The notes under the pieces: model-generated
What the model was told of the DNA's origin: nothing
Database searches by the model: none
What the model saw: the letters and a program-made list of their open reading frames with translations, nothing else
Shown: positions 1 through 9,841 of the stretch, piece after piece
Layout of the letters: every line of letters begins with the position of its first letter
How positions within the stretch are numbered: position 1 is the stretch's first letter
Assembly (NCBI GenBank): GCA_029261295.1
Contig: JAJDBP010000024.1
Span: 62,001-126,000, forward strand
Reading direction: 5' to 3'
Length of the DNA stretch: 64,000 bases
Source: Nitrospirales bacterium
Lineage (GTDB): Bacteria; Nitrospirota; Nitrospiria; Nitrospirales; UBA8639
Program-made: the position numbers and the translations under genes

Positions 1-137
1 GCAGAAATGATTTTGTTGACAGGCTTACCTTCTGCGCACCCCAATTGATCGCAGGTTTGTATGGAGGCATCGGTCATCTTTTGCTGGAGTTCAAACCGTT
101 TTTCACAACTGGTACATTGATATTCGTAAATCGGCAC
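1..137 (-). CDS. FmdB-family zinc-ribbon protein, C-terminus cut by window edge
   Basis: A reading frame from a GTG at 137 runs off the left edge, giving about 45 residues beginning MPIYEYQCTSCEKRFELQQ. The MPIYEYxC start and the first Cys-x2-Cys knuckle (CTSC), followed by a second cysteine pair (CDQLGC), are typical of FmdB/CxxC_CxxC_SSSS small zinc-ribbon proteins, which are regulators or of unknown role. GAGGAGG at 144-150 is a strong ribosome binding site and decides the GTG start. It lies 142 bases downstream of the aminotransferase gene on the same strand and may be its operon partner. The rest of the protein is not visible. Confidence 0.8.
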   Translation of the reverse strand, partial: MPIYEYQCTSCEKRFELQQKMTDASIQTCDQLGCAEGKPVNKIIS

Positions 138-279
138 CGGCAACCTCCTCTAATCAAACAATAAGCAAATGTTCACACGACCATGCGTCAAGTATAGATA
201 AGGCATTTTCCCCATAGGTCAAGAGACATGCCTCTTCTTTACTGAGAGTATTGGGCTGCGTTTTCCATGAATCCAGACG

Positions 280-1473
280 TTATTCCAGGCGGGCAATGGC
301 TTGCGTCAATTGCTGCAAGCCTTCTTCAATGACCGGTAAGGATTCGGTATAGGAAAACCGGAGGTGGGCATTGGTACCAAAGGGTTCTCCTGGCACACAC
401 GCCACTTTGGCCTCATTGAGAAAAAAGTTGGCCAGATCAAAGGGTGTTGATAACACTTGACCTTGATATCGTCGGCCTAATAAGCCGGTGATATTGGGGA
501 ACGCGTAAAAGGCTCCGGCTGGCATCGGGCAGTGAATGCCTTCTATTTGATTGAATCCTGTCACAATCGCACGACGTCTGATATCTAATTCCTTGACCAA
601 ATGGTCAATATAGGTTCTTCCTCCCTGCATGGCACCGACGGCGGCTTTTTGGGCAATGGAAGTGGGATTGGAGGTGCTTTGGCTTTGAATATTTCCCATG
701 GCCTTGAGTATCGGTTCTGGGCCAGCCGCGTATCCTATGCGCCAACCAGTCATCGAATAGGTTTTTGAGACGCCATTCACAATCACCGTTTGCTGTGCCA
801 TGTCAGGGTGGACGGTGGCGATGGAGCAATGGTGGTGGTCGTCATAGACCATCTGTTCGTAAATTTCGTCAGAAATAACCAAGAGGTTATGTTGTATGGC
901 TAGCGAGGCAATGCCTTCGAGAGTTTTTCGCGTATACATACTCCCCGTGGGATTACACGGGGAATTTAAAATGATGGCCTTGGTGCGTTCTGTAATGAGG
1001 TTTTTTAAGGTAGACAGATCAATTGCGAAATTTTCAGACTCTGACGTTGGCAGAAAAACCGGCGTAGCATCAGCGACAAGAATTTGCTCCGGATAGGAGA
1101 CCCAGTAGGGGGCGGGGATAATCACTTCATCCCCAGTTTCAAACAGGGCCAGGGCTAAGTTGAAGAGTGTATGTTTCGCTCCGCAAGAGACGACAATTTG
1201 TGCGCGTGAATAGGTGAGGCCTTGATCACGGGTGAATTTCTCGATGATGGCATCTTTTAATTCATCGATACCGGTGACAGCAGTATATTTTGTAAATCCA
1301 GCCTGGATGGCAGAAATAGCGGCATCTTTGGCTTCGTCGGGGGAATCGAGCCAAGGCTCCCCGGCCGTGAAATTAAAGACCTGTTGCCCTTGTGCCACTA
1401 AAGATTTCACGGTGGCGGAAAGCTGTAACGTGGGCGAGGGCGTGATTCGTGTGGTTCGAGTTGCGAGATTCAT
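280..1473 (-). CDS. Class I pyridoxal-phosphate aminotransferase (aspartate aminotransferase type)
   Basis: A 397-residue fold-type I aminotransferase, cytosolic, transferring the amino group between aspartate (or a similar amino acid) and 2-oxoglutarate. Visible landmarks are the substrate-loop FTAGEP near 35-40, the cofactor phosphate site SCGAKH at 96-101, NPTG at 174-177, D202 and Y205 for the pyridine ring, the Schiff-base lysine K237 in GVSKTYSMTGWR, and a C-terminal carboxylate-binding arginine in LRFSYT. Length matches the Thermus/Bacillus-type AspAT subgroup. The start overlaps the coaD stop (CAT/TCA at 1470-1473), so translation is probably coupled. Substrate cannot be told from sequence; prephenate or other amino acids are possible in this subgroup. 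Confidence 0.92.
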   Translation of the reverse strand: MNLATRTTRITPSPTLQLSATVKSLVAQGQQVFNFTAGEPWLDSPDEAKDAAISAIQAGFTKYTAVTGIDELKDAIIEKFTRDQGLTYSRAQIVVSCGAKHTLFNLALALFETGDEVIIPAPYWVSYPEQILVADATPVFLPTSESENFAIDLSTLKNLITERTKAIILNSPCNPTGSMYTRKTLEGIASLAIQHNLLVISDEIYEQMVYDDHHHCSIATVHPDMAQQTVIVNGVSKTYSMTGWRIGYAAGPEPILKAMGNIQSQSTSNPTSIAQKAAVGAMQGGRTYIDHLVKELDIRRRAIVTGFNQIEGIHCPMPAGAFYAFPNITGLLGRRYQGQVLSTPFDLANFFLNEAKVACVPGEPFGTNAHLRFSYTESLPVIEEGLQQLTQAIARLE

Positions 1474-1958
1474 GATCGAGTTAATCGTAATTGGGTGACA
1501 AGCCGTTCAGCGACTTCTGGATGTAAAAAGTCATGAAGAGGTCCTCCGACCAAGGCAACCTCTTTCACCATGCTGGAGGTCAGATACGAATATTCTTCGC
1601 TGGCCATGAGAAACATGGTTTCTAAGTTTTGATCGAGTTTGCGGTTCAATAAGGCCATCTGAAATTCATGTTCAAAGTCAGAAACGGCGCGGAGTCCACG
1701 GATGATGGCTTGCGCGCCACGACGCCGAACATATTCTACCAGTAAACCCTCAAACGGTTCGACGACGACCCCAGGGAGGTCTCTTGTCACAATTTTTGCC
1801 AATTCGACGCGATCTTTTAAATCAAACAACGGGGCTTTTCGTGGATTAGGGGCCACCGCTACCACCACTTGCTGAACGACATGAAGGCTACGGGCAATTA
1901 CGTCGGCGTGGCCGCGTGTAATAGGATCAAACGTGCCAGGATAAATTCCGGTGGTCAT
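1470..1958 (-). CDS. coaD: Phosphopantetheine adenylyltransferase
   Basis: A 162-residue protein catalysing the fourth step of coenzyme A synthesis, 4'-phosphopantetheine plus ATP to dephospho-CoA. The N-terminal YPGTFDPITRGHADVI carries the nucleotidyltransferase T/HxGH signature. RGLRAVSDFEHE near the middle and YSYLTSSMVKEVA near the C-terminus are the family's substrate and ATP-binding segments. Length is normal for bacterial CoaD. It lies three bases after rsmD and overlaps the aminotransferase gene, forming an rsmD-coaD-aminotransferase operon; the rsmD-coaD pairing is common in bacteria. Confidence 0.97.
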   Translation of the reverse strand: MTTGIYPGTFDPITRGHADVIARSLHVVQQVVVAVAPNPRKAPLFDLKDRVELAKIVTRDLPGVVVEPFEGLLVEYVRRRGAQAIIRGLRAVSDFEHEFQMALLNRKLDQNLETMFLMASEEYSYLTSSMVKEVALVGGPLHDFLHPEVAERLVTQLRLTRS

Positions 1959-1961
1959 ACT

Positions 1962-2564
1962 TTACAACTCATCCTTTGTTGAACCGGTGTCGGGGGGCTG
2001 GGGTCGATAAAAGCTCAAGCGCGTATCTCCATACCGGGCCGTTCGTGCTAGGTGCCATTGTCCAATATCAGATGGCGGGGTGTGTTTGGCAAAATGTTCA
2101 TAAACGACATAGCCATTCCGGGCGACCAAATCTGCCTTTTCAATATTTGTCAGCAGTTGATAACTCTGTTCAAATTTATAGGGCGGATCAATATACAGCA
2201 CATCAAACGGGCGCCATCCTACCAAATGGGGGTTTTGGATGGCGAGTGCCATGTCCTGGATAATGACCTGACTTTGTGCCCCTAACTTGAATTGGGTCAG
2301 GGTGTGCTCAAGTATTTGCCCAGCGGCGGAATGCTGTTCGACAAACATCACCTTCTTCGCGCCTCGGCTTAAAGCCTCTAGGCCAATGGCCCCACTACCC
2401 GCAAACAAGTCAGCCATGCATGCCCCAGGAATGATTGACCCCAGGATGGAAAATAACGCCTCTCGGGCCCTGAGTGCGGTGGGTCGAATCCCTTGACCCT
2501 GTAACGTGGGGATTTTTCGACCTTTTAAGGATCCGGCAATGATACGAATCGAAGATAATTCCAT
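1962..2564 (-). CDS. rsmD: 16S rRNA (guanine(966)-N2)-methyltransferase
   Basis: Encodes about 200 residues from the ATG at 2564, beginning MELSSIRIIAGSLKGRK. The open frame extends upstream to 2705 but the extra 47 residues do not resemble the family, whose members start just before IIAGxxxGR. The SAM-binding motif is ADLFAGSGAIGLEALSRGA and the catalytic motif is YIDPPY (DPPY, N2-guanine methylation). The enzyme methylates one guanine of 16S rRNA during 30S assembly. It heads the minus-strand operon with coaD and diverges from radC. No clear ribosome binding site supports the chosen start, so it rests on family alignment. Confidence 0.93.
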   Translation of the reverse strand: MELSSIRIIAGSLKGRKIPTLQGQGIRPTALRAREALFSILGSIIPGACMADLFAGSGAIGLEALSRGAKKVMFVEQHSAAGQILEHTLTQFKLGAQSQVIIQDMALAIQNPHLVGWRPFDVLYIDPPYKFEQSYQLLTNIEKADLVARNGYVVYEHFAKHTPPSDIGQWHLARTARYGDTRLSFYRPQPPDTGSTKDEL

Positions 2565-2642
2565 GATGATGCAGAATACCATAGCGAAAGAAAGCTCAAC
2601 AATTATGCGTTTTGGAAGGTGGGGACTCGACGAAACGCCGTT

Positions 2643-2672
2643 TTGACTGCACAAAATTTTGCTGCGTATAGT
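2643..2672 (+). promoter_or_regulatory. Sigma70-type promoter for radC
   Basis: TTGACT (2643-2648) and TATAGT (2667-2672) are separated by 18 bases, a near-consensus housekeeping promoter. Transcription would begin near 2680, about 30 bases before the radC ATG. It lies in the divergent rsmD/radC intergenic region. Confidence 0.7.
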
Positions 2673-2710
2673 GTGGGCCAACCTTAACGGTACAGGAAAG
2701 AACACTCAAA

Positions 2711-3418
2711 ATGGTCCTTGTCAAAAAAGGTATTCAATCATGGCCGGAACAAGAACGACCGCGAGAGCTCTTGTTTCTGAAGGGCCCCCAAGGACTCTCT
2801 GATGCCCAATTATTGGCGATTCTTCTTCGGGTGGGGCGGACTGATTTCACCGCAGTCGAAGTGGCGATGGATGTGTTAAATCAATTAGACGGGTTGCGAG
2901 GGTTGGCTAATCGTAGCCTGGAAGAGCTGTGTGTGGTTTCGGGGATTGGTCCGGCGAAAGCTGCCCAAATATTGGCGGCCATTGAGTTAGGGAAACGGGC
3001 CTTGGCCACTCCCTTATCTGAAGGAAAACGGATTCAAGGAAGTACGCATATCTATCAGCATTACTATCCGCTCTTGCGAGACCTTCGGCATGAAGTTTTT
3101 AAAGCGGTGCTCTTAGATGCGAAGCATATGGTGATTCGGGATTACACGGTGTCCCAAGGCAGCTTGACGGTGAGCATTGTTCATCCTCGTGAGGTCTTTA
3201 ATCTGGCGGTGCGAGAATCAGCTGCCGCAATTATTTTTGTGCATAACCATCCCAGTGGCGATCCGCACCCGAGCCCAGAAGACCATGCGCTGACTCAACG
3301 CCTTATGGCTGCTGGAGAGATTTTAGGAATCCGGGTCTTGGATCATGTGGTCATCGGTGATGGGAAATACGTCAGTTTTGCTGATGAGGGGTATCTCGCC
3401 AATCCGTCCTCTTCATAA
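2711..3418 (+). CDS. radC: RadC family JAMM/MPN+ protein
   Basis: 235 residues. An N-terminal helix-hairpin-helix region (VVSGIGPAKAAQILAA near 75-90) precedes the RadC metalloprotease-like domain, whose zinc ligands are visible as H178 and H180 in HNHPSG and D191 in SPED, with E129 upstream. The family was once linked to DNA repair, but its function is unsettled. GGAAAG just upstream is a usable ribosome binding site, and a strong promoter lies at 2643-2672. Length is normal. Only the family assignment is secure. Confidence 0.93.
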   Translation: MVLVKKGIQSWPEQERPRELLFLKGPQGLSDAQLLAILLRVGRTDFTAVEVAMDVLNQLDGLRGLANRSLEELCVVSGIGPAKAAQILAAIELGKRALATPLSEGKRIQGSTHIYQHYYPLLRDLRHEVFKAVLLDAKHMVIRDYTVSQGSLTVSIVHPREVFNLAVRESAAAIIFVHNHPSGDPHPSPEDHALTQRLMAAGEILGIRVLDHVVIGDGKYVSFADEGYLANPSSS

Positions 3419-3577
3419 CCTATCCAGAATATGCCCCTGAATGTGTCTTGTCGCATGAGTGAATCAAAGTAGCTTTTAAAGAGAAATTCATGGTAAAAAT
3501 ACGTGTGCAACCTAGGCAATTTCACGGATTTTTGCATTGATCATAGCTTCGAATCTCTGGGACTTCTGAAAAACGCC

Positions 3578-3871
3578 ATGGCGGATATTTCTCAAAAAGA
3601 AGTTGAACATGTGGCTCACTTGGCCAAGCTTGATTTGACTGAGCCTGAAAAAACCCTGTTTGGGGAACAACTGAGCCAAATTTTGACCTTTGTCGAACAA
3701 TTACAAGAGGTCTCGACTGAGGGAGTTCCCCTCACCTCTTCTGTCGCAGACCAAGAGTCATTCTTGAGAGAAGATTTGCCGCGAAAAGGACTGTCTCAAG
3801 AAGAGGCGTTGAGCAATGCACCAGAAGCGAATGAGGGATTTTTTGTGGTACCCAAAATTATCGCGAAATAG
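3578..3871 (+). CDS. gatC: Asp-tRNA(Asn)/Glu-tRNA(Gln) amidotransferase subunit C
   Basis: A 97-residue GatC beginning MADISQKEVEHVAHLAKL; the frame is open from 3503 but family members start at the MADIS-like segment. GatC wraps around and stabilises GatA in the GatCAB complex that amidates mischarged Glu-tRNA(Gln) and Asp-tRNA(Asn). The conserved core AHLAKLDLTEPE and the FxEQL segment are present, as is the C-terminal APEANEGFFVVPKII that contacts GatA. It is followed by panD and then gatA. Confidence 0.95.
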   Translation: MADISQKEVEHVAHLAKLDLTEPEKTLFGEQLSQILTFVEQLQEVSTEGVPLTSSVADQESFLREDLPRKGLSQEEALSNAPEANEGFFVVPKIIAK

Positions 3872-3920
3872 CCAGAAGTACATTTATCTATCTATCAGTA
3901 ATTAATTAATAGGACTTCCC

Positions 3921-4283
3921 ATGTATCGACAATTATTACGTTGCAAAATTCATCGAGCTACCGTGACCGAATCGAACTTGGAATATGAAGGGAGTATGAC
4001 CATTGATGAAGAACTGATGGATCGTGCCGGCATTCTTCCCTATGAAATGGTCATGGTTTCCAATTTGAATAATGGCGAGCGATTTTCAACCTATGCCCTT
4101 CCTGGAACACGCGGAAAAGGTGAGATCATTCTCAATGGTCCCACCGCTCGCAAGGGTGTGACGGGTGATATGATCATCATTTTTTGTTATGAGTTTTTTA
4201 ATGATGATGAGGCCAAGCGCCATGTTCCCAAAGTTATTCAGGTTGATGAACGCAATGCGATTCGTCTCACTGAACCCGCTTGA
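3921..4283 (+). CDS. panD: Aspartate 1-decarboxylase proenzyme
   Basis: 120 residues; makes beta-alanine from L-aspartate for pantothenate and CoA synthesis. The enzyme self-cleaves between G24 and S25 in YEGSMTID to create the pyruvoyl group, and both residues are present at the same numbering as in the E. coli enzyme. Y58-region and the ARKG segment typical of the family are also seen. It sits between gatC (49 bases upstream) and gatA (52 bases downstream), an unusual place for a CoA-pathway gene, with spacing consistent with one transcript. Confidence 0.96.
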   Translation: MYRQLLRCKIHRATVTESNLEYEGSMTIDEELMDRAGILPYEMVMVSNLNNGERFSTYALPGTRGKGEIILNGPTARKGVTGDMIIIFCYEFFNDDEAKRHVPKVIQVDERNAIRLTEPA

Positions 4284-4335
4284 TCGGCCAGTCGTCTCGC
4301 ATCATCTTCCGCACAGTTGAAGGTTTCCCTATTGC

Positions 4336-5808
4336 ATGGCCTTATTTAAACTGACATTAAAAGAGTTACAGGAGAAGTTTACCAGCGGAGAAATCACGGC
4401 TGGGGAAATTGCCCGGGCTTATTTGCTCCGCATCAGCCAAGTTGAACCTAAAATTAAGTCGTATATTAGTTTGACTCCGAGGGAAGATCTTTTAATGAAC
4501 GCGCAAGCCATTGATGACGGGTTGAAAGCGTGGCGTAAAACCGAGCCGCTGATGGCCATGCCCCTGGGAATTAAAGACAATATCTGTACAAAAGGGATGC
4601 GGACGACCTGTGGTTCGCGGATGCTGGAAACGTTTGTCCCGCCATATGATGCGACGGTGATGACGAAATTCAACGCCCAAAAGCCCTTAATTCTGGGAAA
4701 AACAAATTTAGATGAATTTGCCATGGGCTCCTCTACTGAACATTCGGCCTTTGGTCCTTCCAGAAACCCATGGAATCAACAGCATATTCCTGGAGGGTCT
4801 AGTGGGGGGTCTGCGGCGGCCGTGGCTGCTGATGAATGCGTAGCGGCTTTGGGCTCTGATACCGGAGGATCCATTCGTCAACCGGCAGCTTGTTGCGGCG
4901 TGGTTGGTTTGAAGCCAACCTATGGACGGGTTTCTCGCTATGGGTTAGTCGCGTTTGCCTCGTCGTTAGATCAAATTGGGCCAATCACGAAAACGGTGAC
5001 CGATGCGGCAATTATGTTGAATGCGTTAGTCGGGCACGACCCTCTGGATTCCACTTCTGCGAAACGAGACTTTCCAGATTTCACCAAATCCGCAAAAAAG
5101 AAAGATATTAAAAAATTAGTAGTTGGTGTACCTCAAGAATATTTTGCCGAAGGATTGGATCCGGAAGTGTCGGAGAAAATTCAAGATGCCATCGCGGTGT
5201 TTGAAGGGATCGGGGGAAAGATTCAAGAAGTGACCTTGCCTTCGACGGAACGTGCCATTGCGACCTATTATCTCATTGCGACGGCCGAGGCGAGTTCTAA
5301 TTTAGCTCGCTATGATGGGGTAAAATATGGTTTTCGCGCCAAAGAATGCAAAGAATTAGCGGAGATGTACCATAGTACTCGATCGCAGGGATTTGGCCCA
5401 GAGGTCAAACGTCGGATTATGTTAGGGACCTACGCCTTGAGTGCCGGATATTACGATGCCTTTTATGCCAAAGCTCAGGCCGTCCGCACGTTGATTCAGC
5501 GTGATTTTGAGGCCGTTTTCCAGGAAGTTGATTTCTTAGTCAGTCCGGTAATGCCCACTCCGGCTTTTCGGCTAGGGGAGCGTTTAGAAGATCCCTTACA
5601 GATGTATTTGTCTGATATTTACACCATTCCAGCCAGTCTGGCGGGCTTGCCTGCTATTTCTCTGCCGTGTGGCCACAGTTCAAAAGGGTTGCCGATAGGA
5701 TTGCAATTAATGGGGCGTCCGTTTGAAGAAAATATTGTCCTTCGAGCGGCTTTTGCCTATGAACATGCCACCAATTGGCGAACCAAGCGACCGATTATTC
5801 GGTCTTGA
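4336..5808 (+). CDS. gatA: Asp-tRNA(Asn)/Glu-tRNA(Gln) amidotransferase subunit A
   Basis: A 490-residue amidase-signature enzyme, the glutaminase subunit of GatCAB that releases ammonia from glutamine for transamidation. The Ser-cisSer-Lys triad is visible: K80 in GIKDNI, S155 in GGSSGGSA and S179 in GSDTGGSI. Length matches bacterial GatA. It is followed 14 bases later by the DUF948 gene. The complex partners gatC and gatB flank it at about 0.5 and 0.8 kb. Confidence 0.97.
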   Translation: MALFKLTLKELQEKFTSGEITAGEIARAYLLRISQVEPKIKSYISLTPREDLLMNAQAIDDGLKAWRKTEPLMAMPLGIKDNICTKGMRTTCGSRMLETFVPPYDATVMTKFNAQKPLILGKTNLDEFAMGSSTEHSAFGPSRNPWNQQHIPGGSSGGSAAAVAADECVAALGSDTGGSIRQPAACCGVVGLKPTYGRVSRYGLVAFASSLDQIGPITKTVTDAAIMLNALVGHDPLDSTSAKRDFPDFTKSAKKKDIKKLVVGVPQEYFAEGLDPEVSEKIQDAIAVFEGIGGKIQEVTLPSTERAIATYYLIATAEASSNLARYDGVKYGFRAKECKELAEMYHSTRSQGFGPEVKRRIMLGTYALSAGYYDAFYAKAQAVRTLIQRDFEAVFQEVDFLVSPVMPTPAFRLGERLEDPLQMYLSDIYTIPASLAGLPAISLPCGHSSKGLPIGLQLMGRPFEENIVLRAAFAYEHATNWRTKRPIIRS

Positions 5809-5822
5809 AAGGATAAGCACGT

Positions 5823-6239
5823 ATGGTGGATTTGGCTGTGATGATCATTGCCGTGGCCGTGGTGGTTTTAGTGGCCTATTTGGTGCCCACGATTTTTCAG
5901 GTGAAGAAAACCTTGAGCCAATCGGAACGTCTACTTATTCGGCTGAATCATGAATTGCCGGGGATGCTGAAAGATGTCAAAGGGACGAATGAAAATATTC
6001 GTGCTCTCACGGATCAAGCTCGTGTGGGTGTCGATCGAGCGACCGTGTTTTTAGATGCGGTTGGCGATGTGGGACAAACCGTCCATCAGGTCCATCAAAG
6101 TGTGCGGGGAAAAGGCGGGACGATGATGGTGGGCCTCACAAGTCTACTCGCCGGTATTAAGGCTGTGACTTCGTCGGTGAAACACCGTGTTCATAAAGAA
6201 CCGAGAGAACAACAAGGAGGATCGAACTATGGCGACTAA
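5823..6239 (+). CDS. DUF948 domain membrane-anchored protein
   Basis: 138 residues with one N-terminal transmembrane helix (about 4-27, rich in V, A and I) followed by a soluble, helical region resembling DUF948 (LNHELPGMLKDVKGTNENIRAL, then VDRATVFLDAVGDVGQ). DUF948 proteins are general-stress or envelope proteins of unknown function and commonly sit beside YtxH-like genes, as here. Its stop overlaps the start of the next gene by 11 bases, so the two are almost certainly co-translated. Confidence 0.8.
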   Translation: MVDLAVMIIAVAVVVLVAYLVPTIFQVKKTLSQSERLLIRLNHELPGMLKDVKGTNENIRALTDQARVGVDRATVFLDAVGDVGQTVHQVHQSVRGKGGTMMVGLTSLLAGIKAVTSSVKHRVHKEPREQQGGSNYGD

Positions 6240-6540
6240 CTCAGGTGCTTCAGCAGGATCCGTTGCATTGGCATTTTTGAGTGGAGCGTTGTTAGGGGCG
6301 GTGACCGCAGTGATGTTAGCTCCTCAACCAGGTCGTGACTCTCGGGAACGGGTAACGGGATATGCTCGACGAACCGGTGAAGATCTGCTTGGGTTAAAAG
6401 ATCGGGCGACGGATACGGTCGAAGAAGTGGTCGGTCGAGGTCGAGAACTGGTTGATGAGATTTCCTGTGCCGTACGCGAAGCCCTGGACGCTGGACGCGA
6501 TGCCATGCGTCGTGAACGTGAGATCAATTCCCTAGATTAG
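6229..6540 (+). CDS. YtxH-like small membrane protein
   Basis: 103 residues from the ATG at 6229, set by AAGGAGG at 6214-6220 with 8 bases spacing. The frame is open from 6187 but the strong site fixes the start. One glycine/alanine-rich transmembrane helix (about 9-31, ending MLAPQPGRDSR) precedes a charged amphipathic tail of repeated D/E and R residues. This is the YtxH (gas-vesicle-like) pattern of stress-associated proteins with unknown role. It overlaps the DUF948 gene upstream and lies 34 bases before gatB. Confidence 0.8.
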   Translation: MATNSGASAGSVALAFLSGALLGAVTAVMLAPQPGRDSRERVTGYARRTGEDLLGLKDRATDTVEEVVGRGRELVDEISCAVREALDAGRDAMRREREINSLD

Positions 6541-6574
6541 TCTTCCTGGTCGTTGAGTTGAATCATATTTTGTT

Positions 6575-8005
6575 ATGACCTATGAACCCGTCATTGGAGT
6601 GGAAGTGCATGCCCAACTCCACACGCAGACAAAACTTTTTTGCGGGTGTCCTACTTCGTTTGGGCTTCCGCCGAATACTCAGGTGTGTCCGGTCTGTTTA
6701 GGCCTCCCCGGGAGCTTACCCGTCCTCAATCAGCAAGCTGTTGAAATGGCTGTGCGTACCGGCCTCGCCCTCAATTGCGAATTGTCTCCAACTAATCAAT
6801 TCTCCCGCAAAAATTATTTTTACCCTGATTTACCAAAGGGCTATCAAATTTCTCAATACGATCTGCCGATATGCGGGCCGGGATGGTTAGAAATATCCGT
6901 GAACGACAAGAAGAAGCGTGTTCGCATTACACGTGCGCATTTGGAAGAAGATGCGGGGAAAAATGTGCATGAAGAGGGTGCTGAAGGGAGTCATGTGGAT
7001 CTCAATCGAGCGGGGACTCCGCTGCTGGAAATTGTGACTGAACCTGACTTGTTTTCTTCAGAAGAAGTCGATGCGTATTTGAAAGCCTTGCGGGACTTGT
7101 TGGTTTATTTGGACGTGTGTGACGGAAATATGGAACAGGGCAGCTTCCGATGCGAACCCAATGTGTCCATTCGCCCGAAGGGACAACAGACCTTGGGCAC
7201 GAAGGTGGAATTAAAAAATATTAATTCGTTCCGCTATGCCAAGGATGCCTTGGATTATGAAATCAGTCGTCAGGCCGAACTCCTTGATGAAGGAGGCAAA
7301 GTCCAACAGGAGACTCGGCTGTGGAATGTCCAACTTGGCCAAACGGCCGTGATGCGGAGCAAAGAGGGCGCGCATGACTATCGCTATTTCCCCGATCCCG
7401 ATTTGCTGCCGGTGAGCATTGATGCTGAATGGATAGAAGAACTGGGTGGCACCATTCCTGAGATCCCATCTGCGCGGCTTCAACGGTTTGTCAAAGACTA
7501 TCAATTGTCTGAATATGATGCCGGAATTCTGACCGACTCCAAAGAATTGGCTGATTACTTTGAAGCTTGTGTGAAATTATTTGCCCACCCTAAAACAGTA
7601 AGTAACTGGGTGACAGGAGAATTGCTTCGTGAGCTTCATTCTTCCGGTGTGACTCCGGAAGATTCCCCACTGAAACCTGAACGACTTGTTGAACTTTTGG
7701 AGCTTGTGGATTCAGGAACCGTCAGTTTGAAGGCGGCACGGGAATTATTCCCTGAGTTGTATTCGACGGACAAGACTGCTGAGCAAGTGGTGAAGGAAAA
7801 AGGGCTGGTTCAAGTTTCTGATGAAGGGACGTTACAAACGATTATTGAGGAAGTCCTGGCAGCCCATCCTGCTCAAGTGGAACAATATCGTGGGGGCAAG
7901 GAGGCGGTAATTGGATATTTAGTCGGCCAAGTCATGAAAGCCTCCAAAGGGAAAGCCAATCCTGGCAAAGTGAATGAGATGTTGAAACGTTCATTAACAT
8001 CTTGA
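6575..8005 (+). CDS. gatB: Asp-tRNA(Asn)/Glu-tRNA(Gln) amidotransferase subunit B
   Basis: 476 residues; activates the mischarged tRNA by phosphorylation and transfers ammonia from GatA. The start [20 protein letters not shown] and the central [18 protein letters not shown] are family signatures. Cys residues near 23-40 ([17 protein letters not shown]) form the zinc site, and the C-terminal YqeY-like tRNA-binding tail ends [11 protein letters not shown]. Length is normal. GatCAB presence implies the organism lacks a dedicated glutaminyl- and/or asparaginyl-tRNA route. Confidence 0.97.
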   Translation: MTYEPVIGVEVHAQLHTQTKLFCGCPTSFGLPPNTQVCPVCLGLPGSLPVLNQQAVEMAVRTGLALNCELSPTNQFSRKNYFYPDLPKGYQISQYDLPICGPGWLEISVNDKKKRVRITRAHLEEDAGKNVHEEGAEGSHVDLNRAGTPLLEIVTEPDLFSSEEVDAYLKALRDLLVYLDVCDGNMEQGSFRCEPNVSIRPKGQQTLGTKVELKNINSFRYAKDALDYEISRQAELLDEGGKVQQETRLWNVQLGQTAVMRSKEGAHDYRYFPDPDLLPVSIDAEWIEELGGTIPEIPSARLQRFVKDYQLSEYDAGILTDSKELADYFEACVKLFAHPKTVSNWVTGELLRELHSSGVTPEDSPLKPERLVELLELVDSGTVSLKAARELFPELYSTDKTAEQVVKEKGLVQVSDEGTLQTIIEEVLAAHPAQVEQYRGGKEAVIGYLVGQVMKASKGKANPGKVNEMLKRSLTS

Positions 8006-8075
8006 TCTAAGGGACCTTTCAGGGTACACCAATAGAGAGAGACCTCGAGTCATTCAAAGGAACAGAGGAACAGGA

Positions 8076-9394
<1,319 letters not shown>

Positions 9395-9399
9395 ATTTC

Positions 9400-9753
9400 A
9401 TGAGACCGAATAATAAAAAACAGGTTTCGCGTGGATTTTGGGGAGATGTGTGCGACCGGCTTCCTTTAGTTGGGGCCTTTATTCTCATGAGCCTGTTAGC
9501 CGGCACCATGTTTTTCAATGCCGATGGGTTACCGTTGTATTTTAAAATGCGGGATAGTCGACAGCATCTGATTGAACAAATCCAACAGTTGGAGTACATT
9601 AATGTCGCCATGCAAGAGGACATTACTCGGATACAAGGTGATCCTCAACGATTGGAAGAACTTGCCCGCAACCGATTAGGTATGGTTCGTCCAGGTGAAA
9701 CGGTGTATCAATTTGTTGAGCCGGCTCCTTCCTCTATTACGGCCCAGCGGTAG
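9400..9753 (+). CDS. ftsB: FtsB/DivIC-type septum formation initiator
   Basis: 117 residues of the bitopic division protein family: a short basic cytoplasmic N-terminus, one transmembrane helix (about 21-39), then a periplasmic coiled coil (about 50-80) with heptad-spaced L and I residues, and the C-terminal DPQRLEELARNRLGMVRPGE typical of DivIC/FtsB. FtsB works with FtsL and FtsQ at the division septum. Its position directly after eno matches the order in many Gram-negative bacteria. Confidence 0.88.
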   Translation: MRPNNKKQVSRGFWGDVCDRLPLVGAFILMSLLAGTMFFNADGLPLYFKMRDSRQHLIEQIQQLEYINVAMQEDITRIQGDPQRLEELARNRLGMVRPGETVYQFVEPAPSSITAQR

Positions 9754-9841
9754 TTGGCTGTGGTACCTCTCCTCTTCTTTAATCGTTAGCCGATAGTCTT
9801 CCGGGTTCGTCAAACTATTTTCTCATTAAGGTTGTGTAATT

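Noticed and set aside
2565-2705. N-terminal extension of rsmD to 2705
   Set aside because: The added residues lack family similarity and would cover the radC promoter; the ATG at 2564 fits RsmD length.
4419-4724. Minus-strand 101-residue frame inside gatA
   Set aside because: Entirely within a well-supported gene on the other strand, no ribosome binding site and no family resemblance; a codon-bias shadow.
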